A DNA stretch of 64,000 nt from Mikania micrantha (lineage: Eukaryota; Streptophyta; Magnoliopsida; Asterales; Asteraceae): positions 66,248,639-66,312,638 of the forward strand of contig CM018680.1 of assembly GCA_009363875.1 (NCBI GenBank), read 5' to 3'. The position numbers were made by a program, and so were the translations under genes. The notes under the pieces are model-generated. The model had not been told where the DNA came from. It saw only the letters and a program-made list of their open reading frames with translations, and ran no database searches. This document shows, piece by piece, positions 34,041-47,970 of the stretch. Every line of letters begins with the position of its first letter. The stretch's first letter is position 1.

Positions 34041-37000
34041 ACGTCTAACGTAAAAAGACGTGAAACTCTTTTTGGTGTTTGGTCATTTATTTTGTTTATT
34101 TATATATATATTAAAAAGCAAATCCGGCAACAGTTCGTTAACAGGTTACAAAGACTGTTGCCGACGTTGGATACATAGGATTATCTGCTTCAGCTTCAGG
34201 GTGACAATAGACAACAGATTCCAACTTCAAATGGGTTTTCAGATGCTCCGGTGATGAGTCAGGCGGCGGTCAATGATGACGGTGTGGTAGCTATCCGACT
34301 CTTGAAATGTCGATTAATTTGTAGTCTGATGTTTTTTTTTTGGTTTTAAACTTTTGTAGAAGTTGTTTTAGGAATTAGTTTTTCATGAGTGTAATCCACA
34401 GCTTGAACATAGACATGTGAAGTTCCACTTTGCTAAATAAACGAGTCATATTTTAAAGCTTGAGTTTAATCATGTTTAAGCCTGGGTTGATCGAGATTTT
34501 TTCCAATCCAATCTAAATTATTCAAAAGTTTGAAATCTTCATACTTCCAAGTTATAAGAGTGGATTAATTAACTTTCATTACCCAAAAACCAATAAATAA
34601 TATACTTTGAAAAAATTTAAATTTTTAAGAGTTAAATGCAATTTATTTAACTTTTAAAGTATAATATTTTCCGAGTTCTCTAATGTTGCAACATGTCTAA
34701 TTTTATCACCGACACGATAATGTTAAACTGTAAATTTTATTAAAAAATGAGTCGGGCCAAATATTGTACTTTCTACTTGTTTAGATCGTTGGTTGTTTTT
34801 AATGCTTATTTTAAATGACATTACCTTTGTTCGATTTCGGCAGATGTTTTAACGTAGGTTTATCTAAAGATCGCGCGAGCGTCACTTTCGTATTCTTTTT
34901 AAATGCTACACGACCTTATATAAATGTTAAACTTTCTTATGTTAACATTTCTTAAAAAATGACTCACGGGCCGCTGCGAAGCACGGGCCACACCCACTAC
35001 TTTGATTTTATTTTGTATTATCAATAACAAACAAAAATCTATTAAACTTTCAAATTTACAACACAATCTGCTTCTAGTAAGATTTAAATCTTTTATCATA
35101 AGAATAGAGAGAAAACATGTTTAACTATCATGTTCTCTTTAGAACTAGTAAATATCATTTCTTTTTATTTTGTATTCAATAAATTCTAATTATAAGCATA
35201 CCTCAAAGCACGTTTGGACCATTAGAGGTGACATTACACGACCAAAATACATGGCTGACAAAAAACAATCATGTTTCAGGTTTGAAAAATATAACCCATT
35301 TTAAAAAAAGGGTTATTTTTTTTATTTATTTTTTATTTTTTAAATCGATCATGTTTAGGTTCACATATCAACCTAGTATAGGTTTGAAATTTAATATTTT
35401 TATTTTTTATTTTTTATTTTTCATACTCTTTGATTTTAATTTCAGTATTTAAATAGTTAGCTTCGCTAATATTTTTTTTGGTTAAAACATGTCAAGTATT
35501 TGTTACACCACCTATTAAATACGTTATTCTTAGCATGCTTACTAGCCAAAAATAACTTAAAAGTAGTAAATTTGTTCGATTAATTTAAATAAACAAGTTA
35601 AGTGGGTCATTTTGGATTGACTTGAATTTTTGTTTATCCAGGTAGATTTAAAATCTTTTTCACGTGTACAAATATGGGTTGGATTCGCGTTGCAAAATCA
35701 ACCTAACTCACAATCCATTAACTTACCAACTTGTTAACCTGACATGATTGACACCCTCAGTTTATACGTAAAAAAAAGCTTTGATCTTATAAAATAGTAT
35801 CTCTCAAATCTTTTTGAGTTGGAGACATCTTGTAGCTTTTTGACATAATTTTTATCAACATAACGTTTCAGTTATAAGTTCATTTGTCGAACTAGATTTT
35901 TGTTAGTTGACAGGTAATTAGGGATTTCAACTCACAGATCTTTGAATCATTGCCATGACATGCTAGGGGTTTCTTTTCGATTTTTCTTCTAAGATGGTTT
36001 AGAGTTCTCAAACAATCGGGAACACAACTAATGATGATGAGCCAAACAAAGTTACAAAAATTATAAGCATACTGTTGTAAACGCATAATCATTATACAAT
36101 ACATGCTAATATTTTATAGTAAATTACAAGATTCATCCTTTATTTATACAAGTAAAAATGAATTTGGTGCTTTATCTATGCTAATTACAAATAACATCAT
36201 CTATTTCAATAGTTTAAAACACTTTCATCCTTTAAATTAATCATTGTTGGTTTGATGAGTTATCTAAAAGGGTAAAAAAGTAAAATTCATCCCTCTAATT
36301 GTAACTACAAAAGGTAATTCGTATTGTATTTCTTCACAATTCAGGGCTGCTTCACATCACGAAGAAGAAGGCGATATAAATGGTGTATGACAATTTTAAG
36401 CACTAACCTTGCTCAGTTGAATATAATATAGACGAATTATACGGTATTAATTCAACATTTTTCTTAAACATGTACATGTAAAATTGTAATCATTTATTTA
36501 TACAATACATGTGAATATGGTTTTTTTAGTCCTCTTTCTTTCTTAATGACATTGAGTTGGGCTCATCAAAATGGGCTTTCACATATTTTACAACAATTTA
36601 TCATCTCTCTAATTTGTGCCAAACTTCCAAAGTTTTAGCTCCATCATGACTCATCAACAACCCAAATAACTTCAACTATTACATATTTACAAACGTTACA
36701 TATGTTAGATTTTGTTTCAATATAAAATCTTAGGCAATGAAGTATTACTATATAAGTATATTTGAATTAATAGCAAGTACATTCTCCATTCCTAATCTTT
36801 ACAATAGAGAAATGACTTTGTGTGCATTTCAACTTGAACTTGCTAGTAGAAAATCATGTCATTATTTTTCTTAATTAATATATTTGATCATTTATCGTAT
36901 TAAGAAGGATGGGTGTTAAACGGGCAGGTTGGCAGGTCAATCCGGCACGACTCAAAAATTTAAATGAACCCGAATAATACGAGAACATGAAAATCATGGC

Positions 37001-38100
37001 ATACATATCAATATGAACCCGAACACGACACGAAACGACCCATTTAACCCGAAAATTTTTATTTATTGCAGAGTAAATTACCGAGATGGTTCATGTGGTT
37101 TGCAAGTATTTTCCTCTTGGTCCTTAAGTTTCATAAAATACCCATATGGTTTTAAACTTTAAACATTTGTAAATGTAACACATATAGTTCTTATGTGAGG
37201 GCAATTTGATTCTATATATATACAACAAAAAAATTAGATGAATGGGAGTTACTCATCAAATGATTTTTAACAAAAAAAAAAGAAAAAGAAAGTTTTGAGT
37301 AAAATTAAACCAAAATGAAAATTTGATGAATTGATAGACCATGTTAATTAAGAATCTCTTAAACGATTTATTGTATTTTCATGTCTAGTAACTCAGTAAC
37401 TATTACGGATATTAATCAAATTCATTTTGTTGGTTTTGAAAGAATTGATGGATTTTGAAACAAACGAATGTCAATGGTTGAGTTTGAACAACTATAATTG
37501 AATTGATAATTAATGATATTTGATAAAATTGGTCATTGAGTTAATTGGTCTCTAATTGTGTTCAAAAAAGCACACCGGTTTTAAGTTGACTTTTAGGAGA
37601 TCATGCATTTGGACAAGGACAAGCTAATTAAAATCTCATATTCTCAATGCAAGTATATATAGATTTACAAGCTAATTAACACTTCATTTGTGGTGCACAC
37701 ATATAATGTATATATATGCCTTGGCCTATGAAGACAAAAGTAAAATTACACTAATTTTAATGTTATTTTACAAAATTTTTGTGAAAATAACATTAAAAAC
37801 GTTGAGTTGGTCGGTTAATTAGACATCATGAGCCGAGAGTCTCATTGGAAGCAACCTATCTATCCATACAAGGTAGATGTAAGACTGTCTATATCTTACC
37901 ATTCTTAGACCCTATCTTAGCTTTTCTAATGGTGAAATCTACATAGCATAATGATGATATTGAAGACAAGTATGGTTGAACTTGTTTTGGGTGTGTTGAT
38001 AAGTGACCAAGTAGTTGTATGTAATAACTAGAAATGACATTATTCAAACATGATTAATTTTAAATATAATGGTTAAAAATGGTAAATTTTGGAATTATAG
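34041..38100. other. AT-rich intergenic DNA without recognised genes
   Basis: No supported ORF. 36905-37065 holds a fragment with AACCCGA/GACACGA words. 37072-37210 matches one arm of the foldback MITE at 41457-41731 (GGTTCATGTGGTTT). 34960-35000 has a GC-rich inverted motif without a Helitron terminus. Confidence 0.4.
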
Positions 38101-38115
38101 TAACAAGGAACAAAT

Positions 38116-38250
38116 TTTTTTTTTTTGAACGGCAAAGATTATCTCCTCCTAAACTACTCCACAATAATTACACCATTGCATGGGTTAGAACTCATGACCT
38201 CCCATTCTAAAAGGCAAAGCCTCTACCAAGTGAGCTAGTCCCAAATTGGC
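38116..38250 (-). mobile_element. SINE (135 bp) with a perfect 14-bp target duplication
   Basis: AACAAGGAACAAAT flanks it at 38102-38115 and 38251-38264. The - strand reads TAGCTCACTTGGTAGAG (A box), GGTCATGAGTTCTAACCC (B box) and ends GCCGTTCAAAAAAA. It is the same family as 56468-56588. Confidence 0.88.
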
Positions 38251-38897
38251 AACAAGGAACAAATACATCGACCATTGAGTCGAGATATATAAATACGGGT
38301 TAATTAATTAAACAAGGAAACATATATCTCGACTTTCGAGTCTTTGACAAAGGTGAAACAAGAAGGATTACAGTCTAAGAAGCAGCGAGTAATTTGGAGA
38401 TCACGTGGTCAGATGAGCATTTCGTGGTACCATGCACGTGCCTTCCACTTATAAGTCCTTTGTGTTTTTTACAACTTGAAACGCAGACACCGATGCTCAA
38501 CTTAAGAGAAACATTATACCTGGGTAAACTTTCTGATTTTTTTCAACAAATATGTTTTGATTCGAATTTAAAAAGGTAATTAATCATTAGGCTAAAACCT
38601 CCTTGGTTTATAAGTCCACAAGTATTTTATTATTTTCTTTTTTTCAATCATGATTCCTATAATATGGGATATTCTAACATTTATTTTGACTGAATAATTT
38701 ACTTAAATGATCTTTAATTACATTTAAATAATCTAGTTATTTGATGGTTTAACCAATTAACGTGTTCGAAGACAAAAATCACCCTTTATAATGACTTCAT
38801 GAAAAAAAATGCTTTTATTTATTTTTGCGTAATTCATAGTGAAATTGAGCTCGAGAATATTCGAATCAAGCTGGCTTGTCTTTTTTTTCTTTACATA

Positions 38898-38900
<3 letters not shown>

Positions 38901-38955
<55 letters not shown>
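38901..38955 (+). repeat. (AT)n microsatellite, about 27 units
   Basis: Uninterrupted AT run. It lies between degenerate GAGCTCGA/CGAGCCGAG arms (38845-39030), so it is probably the expanded core of an eroded hAT-like MITE. Confidence 0.9.
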
Positions 38956-38956
<1 letters not shown>

Positions 38957-39030
38957 CATCGAATCGAGCCGAGCCAGCCTTGGCTTGAGCTTAGCTTGTT
39001 TTAAAGGAGCTTTTTCGAGCTGGACTTTTT

Positions 39031-40698
39031 TTAAGGTTTTTTCAAGCAAACATCTAACGAGTCTTGAGTTGCGAACTTTTTGAATTATCCTAGGTGAAAT
39101 TGTATAACAATTTAAAATTTCAATCACTGATGTTTTCAATTCTTTCTTTCTTTCTTTATTTTTTTCTAAATGAAATTTGCCTGTAGGAGGATTGAACACA
39201 AAATTTTTTAGTTGCAGTAATATTTTCTTACATTAGGGCCAATCCTATCCCGAAAAAATGACCATATACATTGTCTATTATCGGATGTTCAAGATGTTTG
39301 ACATACATATCATAGAGTTTTCTCAAAAAATAAATATAGATTCTAATGATTTGAAGATGATTGTTCAATATATAATATAATTAGGGTCATATTCATCTTA
39401 CGTTTAAATGCATGAATTCATATCATCTATACATCTTGCTCATGCAATGCTCATACGATGGCACCTATTTACTCCTCAACAATTCTGACCAAAAGTAGTC
39501 TATGTTTGCCATATGAGTGGCGAGTATTCATCATGTATATGTCTATAATTGGCATATAATCCCCATCCATATGGAGTCAACTTTTATTAGACCAAAAGAA
39601 AAGATGTTATATATAATCTTATATGTGGCATATAAGAGCCCCGTAACGTCTATGGTTATATGACACACGATGTAAGATTCCCTCAAAACTTTAATGTATA
39701 TCAAACGATAGTCGATATGTTCTTACATTTGAATTCATTATAATATATTTATCTTGTGTAAATTGCGTTGTATTAGTTAATGATATCGTTTTAGAACGGA
39801 AACTTTCTTTTTAATGACGATTTTGATGTTTCATGTGTGTCAGAAGACGGTATATTTTATTATGAAATTACTTTTTTTTCTTTATCAAAATACTAATCAT
39901 ATGGTTACATTAGGAGGAGCATGACGTTCAATCTTCTTATTATAATAGACTTTCAATGATGTTAGGTTTGAATAAAAACCCTCATGTTCAATTGTATCAC
40001 GAGAAAAGTGCTACATTTGAAAATGAAACCTTACGTTTGAATCTTCCTATATCTATCAAAAAAACTAGGAAGAGAGGGGCCACTCTATTATCCAATTTAA
40101 ACACCTCAAAGTAAATATATATATATATATTTTTTTGTTTTCAACTTATAACCAGAAAAAAAAAAAAAAAACCCATGATGCGAGTGAGTTATAATTATTT
40201 GACTGCCTCACTTTTAATGACAAAATTGATTAATATATGAAACTTCAGGATTGGAAGTGTTAAAATTTTACAGGTTTGGATGAAAAATGTAAATATAATT
40301 CAAAACTTAGAGGTAAAAAAAAATATTTACTCTAAGATTTAATATATAATATGGTCGGTGTAATAGGCGAAACAAACCTTTCAATTTTTAAAAATTCTTT
40401 TATATGTAGCTTAATTTTTTTAGCCTATGGTTTTTTTTTTCTTTTTAGTTTATGGCTTTGAAGGTAATAAGAATACAAAAAATGCCCAAATAAAGCTCAT
40501 TTTTTTAATATACACGGAGGGTATATAGTAAAGGACCTTAGATTTTTGTTCTGCTTAGAAGTCAAAAACGATTGAGTCGACCGAAGTAGACTATCAACCA
40601 ATTTAACAATCATTTTAATACATTAACACAAACACTCTTCGATGAACTTTTGATTTCTATCTTTCACGATAATCACATCGTGTGTTAAAATTAACTTG
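39031..40698. other. AT-rich intergenic DNA, nothing recognised
   Basis: No ORF, element ends or structured repeats that I can support. Confidence 0.4.
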
Positions 40699-40706
40699 TA
40701 AGATAT

Positions 40707-41212
40707 TAGGGTTGTAAACGAACCAAGGGTCCAAGACAGCTCGTGAAATACTCAGGATCGGATCGGTTAAAAGCTCGAACGAGCCTGAGCTCGAGCCCAA
40801 AAGTGTGGCTCGTTTAGTTATCGAGCCCGAGCTCGAGCTTTACATATCGAGCTCGAGCCGGTTCGCGAGCCTTAACGAGCGTTTTGAATATATAATTTTT
40901 ATTTATCCTTAACGAGCTTTTTGAATATATAATTTTTATTTATTATATTAAGGGTTTATTTATAAAATTAATTATTTTTATATATAAAATTATGATAAAT
41001 ATAATTAAAATAGTAATTAAAGTAAATAAATTAAATAAATAAAATCTAAACAAGCCGAGCTCGAGCCTAAAATTTTTTAACGAGCCGACTCGAGCCTAGT
41101 AAATAAAGTTATTAATGAGCCAAGCTCAAGCTCGAGCCTGAATTTATCTAAGCGAGCCGAGCTCAAGCCTTAACGAGCTCAAGATCGGCTCGACTCGACT
41201 CGTTTACACCCC
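40707..41212. mobile_element. hAT-type MITE with GAGCTCGAGC words; 8-bp target duplication
   Basis: TAAGATAT flanks it at 40699-40706 and 41213-41220. The ends are TAGGGTTGTAAACGA and, in the right complement, GGGGTGTAAACGA. It is a close relative of 28070-28624, sharing GAAATACTC...GATCGG and the GTGTGGCTCGTTTAG words. Confidence 0.85.
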
Positions 41213-41456
41213 TAAGATATATTGTCTCTTCTTAATGTTTAATTAATGAAATATTCTCTTTTCGTTTGTTATTTTAGAGTAAACATCTACGAAGTATCTA
41301 TGAAATTTATTAGGGTATTCAGTGTAGTGTCTTTGACTTAGACCATCTAAAATCAAACATAACTGAAAAGAACTTTATTCCAAACTTTTAAAGAACTTAC
41401 AAGATTTAGTTTAATATTCTTTTAATAATTCAATTAAAAATATAATTTTTAATTAG

Positions 41457-41731
41457 AGTAGATTAAGGTTTTGGTCCTTGTGATTTAAGTGTTCTAATTA
41501 TTTCTGTCCAATATAAAATCTTTTATCAACTCAGCCTTTGTGGTTTAGACAACTACGGTTTTGGTCCCTCAAACTTAACTATTATAACGGTTTTGGCCCA
41601 AAATTTAACTATGGTTGGGGACCAAAAACGTTAGTCGTCTAAACCACAGGGTTGAATTGATAAAAAATTCTATTTTGAGCCGAAATAGTTAAAACACTTA
41701 AACCACATGAACCCAAACTTTAATTCACTCT
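41457..41731. mobile_element. Foldback MITE (275 bp) with a 9-bp target duplication
   Basis: TTTAATTAG flanks it at 41448-41456 and 41732-41740. The two arms are long imperfect inverted repeats (left AGTAGATTAAGGTTTTGG, right complement AGAGTGAATTAAAGTTTGG). The 9-bp duplication points to a Mutator-like origin. Confidence 0.72.
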
Positions 41732-42076
41732 TTTAATTAGTTAGAGTTTGTAGTTCACTAAAATTTATTAGGTTACTAAAAAACATATCAGAATGATTGA
41801 ATTAGTCAGCAAATCTCTTATCCATTAAGTTTTAAACAAATATTAAAGGGTATTTGTCCTAATAGTATGAAAATGTGTTAAAGTGTTCCTTCGTAAAATA
41901 AGTTGAGGGTTCAAGCCGTTTTGTAAACAAAAAAAGATACAAAAATTGCTATTAAAAAAACTTAATAAACCAAATAATCTTTAAGTTTTATTGATTCTAT
42001 TAAAACTTGTTTAATTCACAAAAAAATGCATCTGAATCATAACAAATCTCTTACATATCAAGCTTTAAACATATAT

Positions 42077-45000
42077 TGTCGCACCCCGTCCCTCCCGTTC
42101 CGGACGGGGGCGGGACGGCTGGCTGATCTTGCAGGATCGCAGTCTCCGGTCGCACAGTTGCGAGACCTATATGTCTGGTTGCATACGTACATCCAATAAC
42201 TTGGATAAAATAGTTTAGTAAAATCAGAGTTGCGGAAGTTTGATAGTATCAACATAAATAAAGTTCATAAGTTGCGGAAGCGTAACTAAAACAATTTTCA
42301 AAAATCAACATTAAGTAACAGTGCGGAAGCGATTTAGATTGTTTAACAACACACAATAAAACAAAATGATAATTGTTTTCAAATCCTAAGACAATGATAT
42401 TGATGCATGGGACTCTCTCCTAGCATCCTATCCTCAAGTGCGTGCCTTATCTACATAAGAAAACATGCGATAAAAAGAGTCAACACAAAGGTTGGTGAGA
42501 ACACATGTTTTATATCAGCAGTAAACATCAAAATGTTTAAAGTAAATGTTTAGTAGGTCTACATTTCAATACAATGCAATATCCATTGATAGCTAGTCAA
42601 TATGAGTTATACCATATGCGGGTTCGCAACCGAAGCTAACATGCTGCCTCTCGCCATATCCATCCAAGATATGGCAAATGTTGTTTGGTCAATTTTGCAC
42701 TGTTCCAACCTGCAGTCGGGGTGGCCATACGGCTCGCAACAGCGGGGCTTGTCAGGCCCAAATAGTACTATTCAGAATTACCACGCTAAGCGCAACGCGC
42801 TATTAACGGTTCGAGGTGTGTTTAATGAGGACTTATCAGTTTTGTGGATGAATGCCACACATATGTATATACGATATCAGCATGTACAAATGTAACCAAA
42901 ATGTGTATGTTGTTCAAAACAGTTGTAAGCAATGTTTTCTCCCCCAAAGATAGAAAATGTAAAAAGGGGCCGTGAACTCACCTGATTAGGGGTGTTCAAA
43001 ATAACCGAAAACCGTTTAAAACCGTTATCCGAACCGTATCCATAACCGAAAAAACCGAACCAAATTCACGAATTCGGTTTTCGGTTCGGTTCCTAACCGT
43101 AACCGAATTCCGAATTCGGTTTTCGGTTCGGTTTTCGGTTACACATTTTTTTTGAATTCGGTTTGTTCGGTTAACCGTTTAAACCGAATTTGTAATTAAA
43201 TATATTGTTTTTTATATATATTATATTATCTTCAAATTAAAACCCTAGTTCAAAATACCCAGATATTCATTGCTTCTTTCATTCCTTGCCTCACATTCAC
43301 GCCCCCCTCTCTCGGACGTTCACTGCTTCTTTGCAGCCACCACTCCGGCAGCCGGCTTCTCTCCGGTGAGTTCTCCTATCGCCACTGATCGGCCTCCAGT
43401 CCTTGACTCCGGTTTCTCTCCTTCTCTGGTGACTCACGGCTCTAGTCCTTTGCTCCGACTTCAAACGTCGACAGACGGCCTCCACTCCGGCTTCTGACGT
43501 TGACAGACGCCCTCCACTCCAGCTTCTTCAGTTAGTAAATTATATCAGGTTCATTTTGCCTTGACAATTTTAGATCTACAGTTTTCGATCTAGAGTAATT
43601 TAGCATCTTTCTTTCTATTCGATGGAGAAGTTTTGGTGTTTATAGTTCTTGTTTTTTCACGTTTGATGTACTCTCGAAAAGCAATAACCAGTTTTCTGTA
43701 ACAATTGCAGCTTCCTGTTGTTTGTTTAGATCTACATCCATTTTGCTATTATATTTAATTATATATATAAAATTAATATACTAGTAACCATATCTGATAT
43801 ATAGCAATTGTAGCTTAGTGATTCAACTTTTGAATTTTAGGGAAATGTTTGGAAAGCAAGAAGGAGAAGGAAATTTTGAAAAAAAAAAAAGAATTTGGTT
43901 GAATTCGGTTAAAAACGGTTGAATACGGTTTGTTCGGTTTTAACCGAAACCGAACCGAATTGAATTCGGTTCGGATAACCATTCAATGAATTCGGTTCGG
44001 TTCGGTTAACGGATAGGAAATTTTTTTTTTCAAAACCGATTAAACCGAACCGAATAAACCGAACAAACCGTTAACCGAACCGATGAACACCCCTACACCT
44101 GATTATCAGTTCCGGTTGTGAGTGTTCGCGTCTTGCGAAAGCTAGCACCTGCTAGTATGCACCTATAACCATATAGGCGTGAGTATGTGTTTTGTGGTGT
44201 GTTGTAATCCATACAACTCCAAGTGTCGGTGTGCTCAACCGAGTGTGTGTGTGTACTGTGTTGACTAGTGAGACTCGACGAATCGTTGGTGACGCGATTG
44301 TTGTGTTATGACCAACCAATGTGTCACAAGCACAAGTATGACACTTATATGCATCCTATGACTCTAATCATACAAGTTGCCATTTTTACAAAGTTTCCAA
44401 TTTAGGAAAGTGTGGTTATGAAATCCCATTTCATAAAGTTAATACTTCTAATATGTTTATAAAACACATTTAAACCCTTAAAACATATTGTTTGCGCATA
44501 AATCACCATTTATGCCGTTTTGCCCAAATAAAGTTTCCTTATTTGGAAAATATCTGTTTAAAAACTCGTTTTCACAAATCCAAGTTCCCAATATGCTTAG
44601 AAATCATTTTTAAACATGTTTCAACAAATCAAAGTTCATCAAAAGCCCTCTTTTGATTTTTAAAAGTTTCCATATTTGGCAGGTTTATACAAAACCATGT
44701 TTTTGACAAAATTAAACATCCAAATGTGTTTCTAAACACTCCAACACACATTTGACATCATCTAGACATGTCTAACATGTCTAGATTATCACAAATCCAA
44801 GACTTGCACATAAAAGTTTCCTTTTATGGCAAGTGTACCAAAATCATCACCAAATCAATCATAACTTAACCAAACTCAAATCTAACATCACTAAACTATA
44901 AAATCAGTAAATCTAAATCAAATACACATCAAATCACCAACACATTCGAGCACAATATCTAAATGGAGTTGCATGTGGGTTATTACCCATTGCATGTGCG

Positions 45001-45888
45001 ATCTAACCATAGATAAACAAGATAAACTACCTTAGAAGCAAGATTTCAATGGGGATGGCTACTGATGATGAAGTTCCAGTGGATTGATGGTTGCTCCAAG
45101 CTTCTTGATGGCTTCCAAGACCTTCCTTATGCTCCAATGGCTTCCAATCACTAGGATGTAGCTTCCAAAGTGATTCTAGAGGTTGAAGCTTGATTTTAGA
45201 TGGGTTTTGATCGAGAAAATGAGTGGGAGTTCGGAGAAAATGGGAAAGAGTTCGACTGAAAATGAAAGGGGTTGGTTTTTATAAAATTTTCGATCTGCAT
45301 GGCCTTCGCGTACCGCGAAGGCCGATCAAAAGTTTTTATCGCATACCGCGATGGGATTCGGGAGTCCCAACTCCAGATTTGCTTCGCGTAACGCGACGCC
45401 TTTCGCCATAGGATCCTCGCGTACCGCGATGGGTCCATTTTCATGTTTTTCGATTTCGATGATTCGATTTCGCTCGTACTCGATTCCCAACGTTTATCCT
45501 AAACATCTAATGCACGTTTAGCACATAATCATATAATAACATATAAGTTTGATTGATCACCAACGTTCGTGAGGCTCGTGTGTGTTTCGATAATTCCTCG
45601 AATTATCTTCGATAGTTGATATGATGTTCGTGTGTTACGAAGTGTTTGCACGCTTGATTAGTCCTAATCAACGTGTGATGCACAATTCAATTGTGTTTGT
45701 GTTTGTGTTTGTGTTTGCCACACTTGGTTTCCAAAACCAATGTGCAATGTACGATTCGATAATTCCTCGAACTATCGTTTCGCAGTTGTGTGTGTTTGAC
45801 TCATCTAATTAAACATAATTAAATGAAATAAATGTAAAATATATAGAGTGTAAGTGTTGCAATTTACCTGAAATTGCCGGGTGTCACA
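42077..45888 (-). repeat. Solo LTR, copy B, inverted relative to copy A; exact 5-bp target duplication; interrupted by a hAT MITE
   Basis: The + strand starts TGTCGCACCCCG and ends TTGCCGGGTGTCACA. TATAT flanks both sides (42072-42076 and 45889-45893). Without the nested MITE (42988-44096 plus an 8-bp duplication) it is about 2.7 kb. The - strand start TGTGACACCCGGCAATTT matches the start of copy A. A (GTGTTT)n run lies at 45693-45717. Confidence 0.8.
42988..44096. mobile_element. hAT-type MITE (1.1 kb) with CGGTTCGGTT arms and a GC-rich captured core; 8-bp target duplication
   Basis: ACCTGATT flanks it at 42980-42987 and 44097-44104. The ends AGGGGTGTTC are inverted. Both arms are dense in CCGAA/TTCGGTT words. 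The core (about 43250-43530) is C-rich, unlike the surrounding DNA, and reads like a plant gene leader plus first exon (Pro/Ser-rich frame, CCG|GTGAGT donor-like site). Confidence 0.82.
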
Positions 45889-47970
45889 TATATGATGTTG
45901 AAAAATTTAGATCTCTTAATAGTTTAGCATAACCCAAATGCATGTTTAAATTAAACTAAATATATTAAAACACCATAGGAATACGGAAATTGATCATGCC
46001 ATATATTAATTTACACATGACACACGAGCTTAAATATGAAAATTGATCATTGTTACAACTATTAATTTATTCTACCTTGTTGTTTGGTCACTGTAATACT
46101 AAAAAAATAATATATTTATAAAAAAAATATAGACACATGTATATCACACGAGTTTATATTTTATAACTGTATTGAAGTTTTATAATTAAATATAACTTTT
46201 ACCCAATCAATATTTGCTTTGATAAAAATATATAATATTTGTTTTATTTAGAAAAGTACTAAAATAAACAGGACAACCTGTCATGTCGATGCAAACCAAA
46301 CTGCATAGTCAAAACTGATAGCAGATTCAAAACCAACCCAAATAATTTTATATTAGATTCCTATTTAGTTTCAAATCTTATTAGAAACTCACAAAAAAAA
46401 TCATTTTTGGATTAAATATAGTGGGAGCATAAATAAATACGCACATCTTGGGGCGCACAAGTTTTTTATACCAGTTACGGGTTGGGTTTAAACGAATCAA
46501 ACCGACTTGCGAGCTATTCGAATTGAGATAGGTAAAAAACTTGAACGAAATACGCATAAGCAATCCCGAGCTAAAGCCCATAAGTATGGCATGTTTATCT
46601 ATCAAGCATGGGCTCGAGTTTTATATATCTAGCACGAGGTCTTTTGTGAGTCTAAACAAACTTTTTAATTATATAATTTTTATATATAAAATTATGATAT
46701 ATATACATATATATATATCATATATTTTATAATTGAATATTAAATTAATAATAAAAATAAGTAAATTGAATAATATAAAAATTAACGAGATAAGTCGAGT
46801 TTGAGCTTAAAATTTTATTACAAGTCTTACTAGAGCTTTGAAAATAAAATTACTAGTGAGCCGAGTTCGAGTATAACGAGCTCCGATTTGACTACTTTAT
46901 AACCTAGTTTTGGGTAAGAGTTGTGTAGGAGTGTAGGACAATATCTTGAGGAATTGTGTAGAATTAGGTTGGATATCACGTGTAAAAACCCTACATATGA
47001 AACCGGACAAGGTCAGGTTAGGTCGGTAAAAATCAAGGGTAGGGCCATTTTTTTATATATAGAAAGCATAAATTTTATTTTCATTTATATTTATTTAACT
47101 GTAAAAAAATAAAACATATTTGCTAGAAAAACTTAGTTTTACAAGCTAATGTATTTTTATTTTTATTTTATTCGTGTCTTCATTATCTACATCTACATTT
47201 GTGAACAAACCAATTCATGAAAGGCTAATCTCATCAGTTTGTGAATTTTAAAAATATTAAATTAAATAATTTTTGTATTTTTCCGTAAAATTAAACAATA
47301 ATGTTTAAGTATAGTACATGAGGGTAACGGATTTTTAAAACGTCTCACGAATCATATTTGCTAAAGAAGGGTTGTCGGAGGTCGAACAACAAAACTTCTT
47401 GAATCATAAACTTTGTCATTTAATCCTGTATCGCATTTACGTCGAACATAAATTTTCCACTGTCACTACCTAATTGTGCTTGTCCGACTCAGTATTTGAT
47501 TTCTTTGTCATGGTTTATTAATCAATGTGTTTCTTTAACGTTGAGTTCGACTCTTTTACCAAGTAAATGTCACAAAATTTGCAATGTGTATTTTGAGTTG
47601 AATTCAACTCAACCAAATCTCAATTCACCAAACTTTTATACTAGTATTATGAGAAACAACCGAATAATCAGAGGCTTCTATAATGAAACGTTGACCAATG
47701 AAAGAGTACTGTGATTGAACTATAATAACAAGAGAAGAAATGCTAAATGAGAGTAAAATAAGTATAAAAGAAGAATAAAACAAGAGTAATTTTCATGTTT
47801 TTTACTTTTGATTTTTATTCAAGTGAACTAATTAAACAATTAACTAACATGTATTTATTTATACTAAATTTAGAGACAAAAGGGACACGAATAACATTAA
47901 AAAAAAGCCAAACCATTAAAAAAAGCTATAACCAAATAGCTAGGAACTAGTTTTTTCGAGTTTTTTTTCC
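45889..47970. other. AT-rich intergenic DNA with an eroded hAT-like MITE
   Basis: No gene. 46485-46905 keeps weak CGAGC/GAGCTC arms and an A/T core like the elements at 28070 and 40707, but the ends and target duplication are too eroded to define. Confidence 0.35.

Noticed and set aside
34960..35000. GC-rich inverted motif (CACGGGCC...GCACGGGCC) like a Helitron hairpin
   Set aside because: It is followed by CACTACT, not CTAG or another CTRR terminus at the right distance, so no end can be defined.
38180..38245. tRNA-like sequence on the - strand (and similar at 33700, 56480)
   Set aside because: A and B boxes are present but the cloverleaf and anticodon arm are not kept. Exact target duplications and A-tails show these are SINEs.
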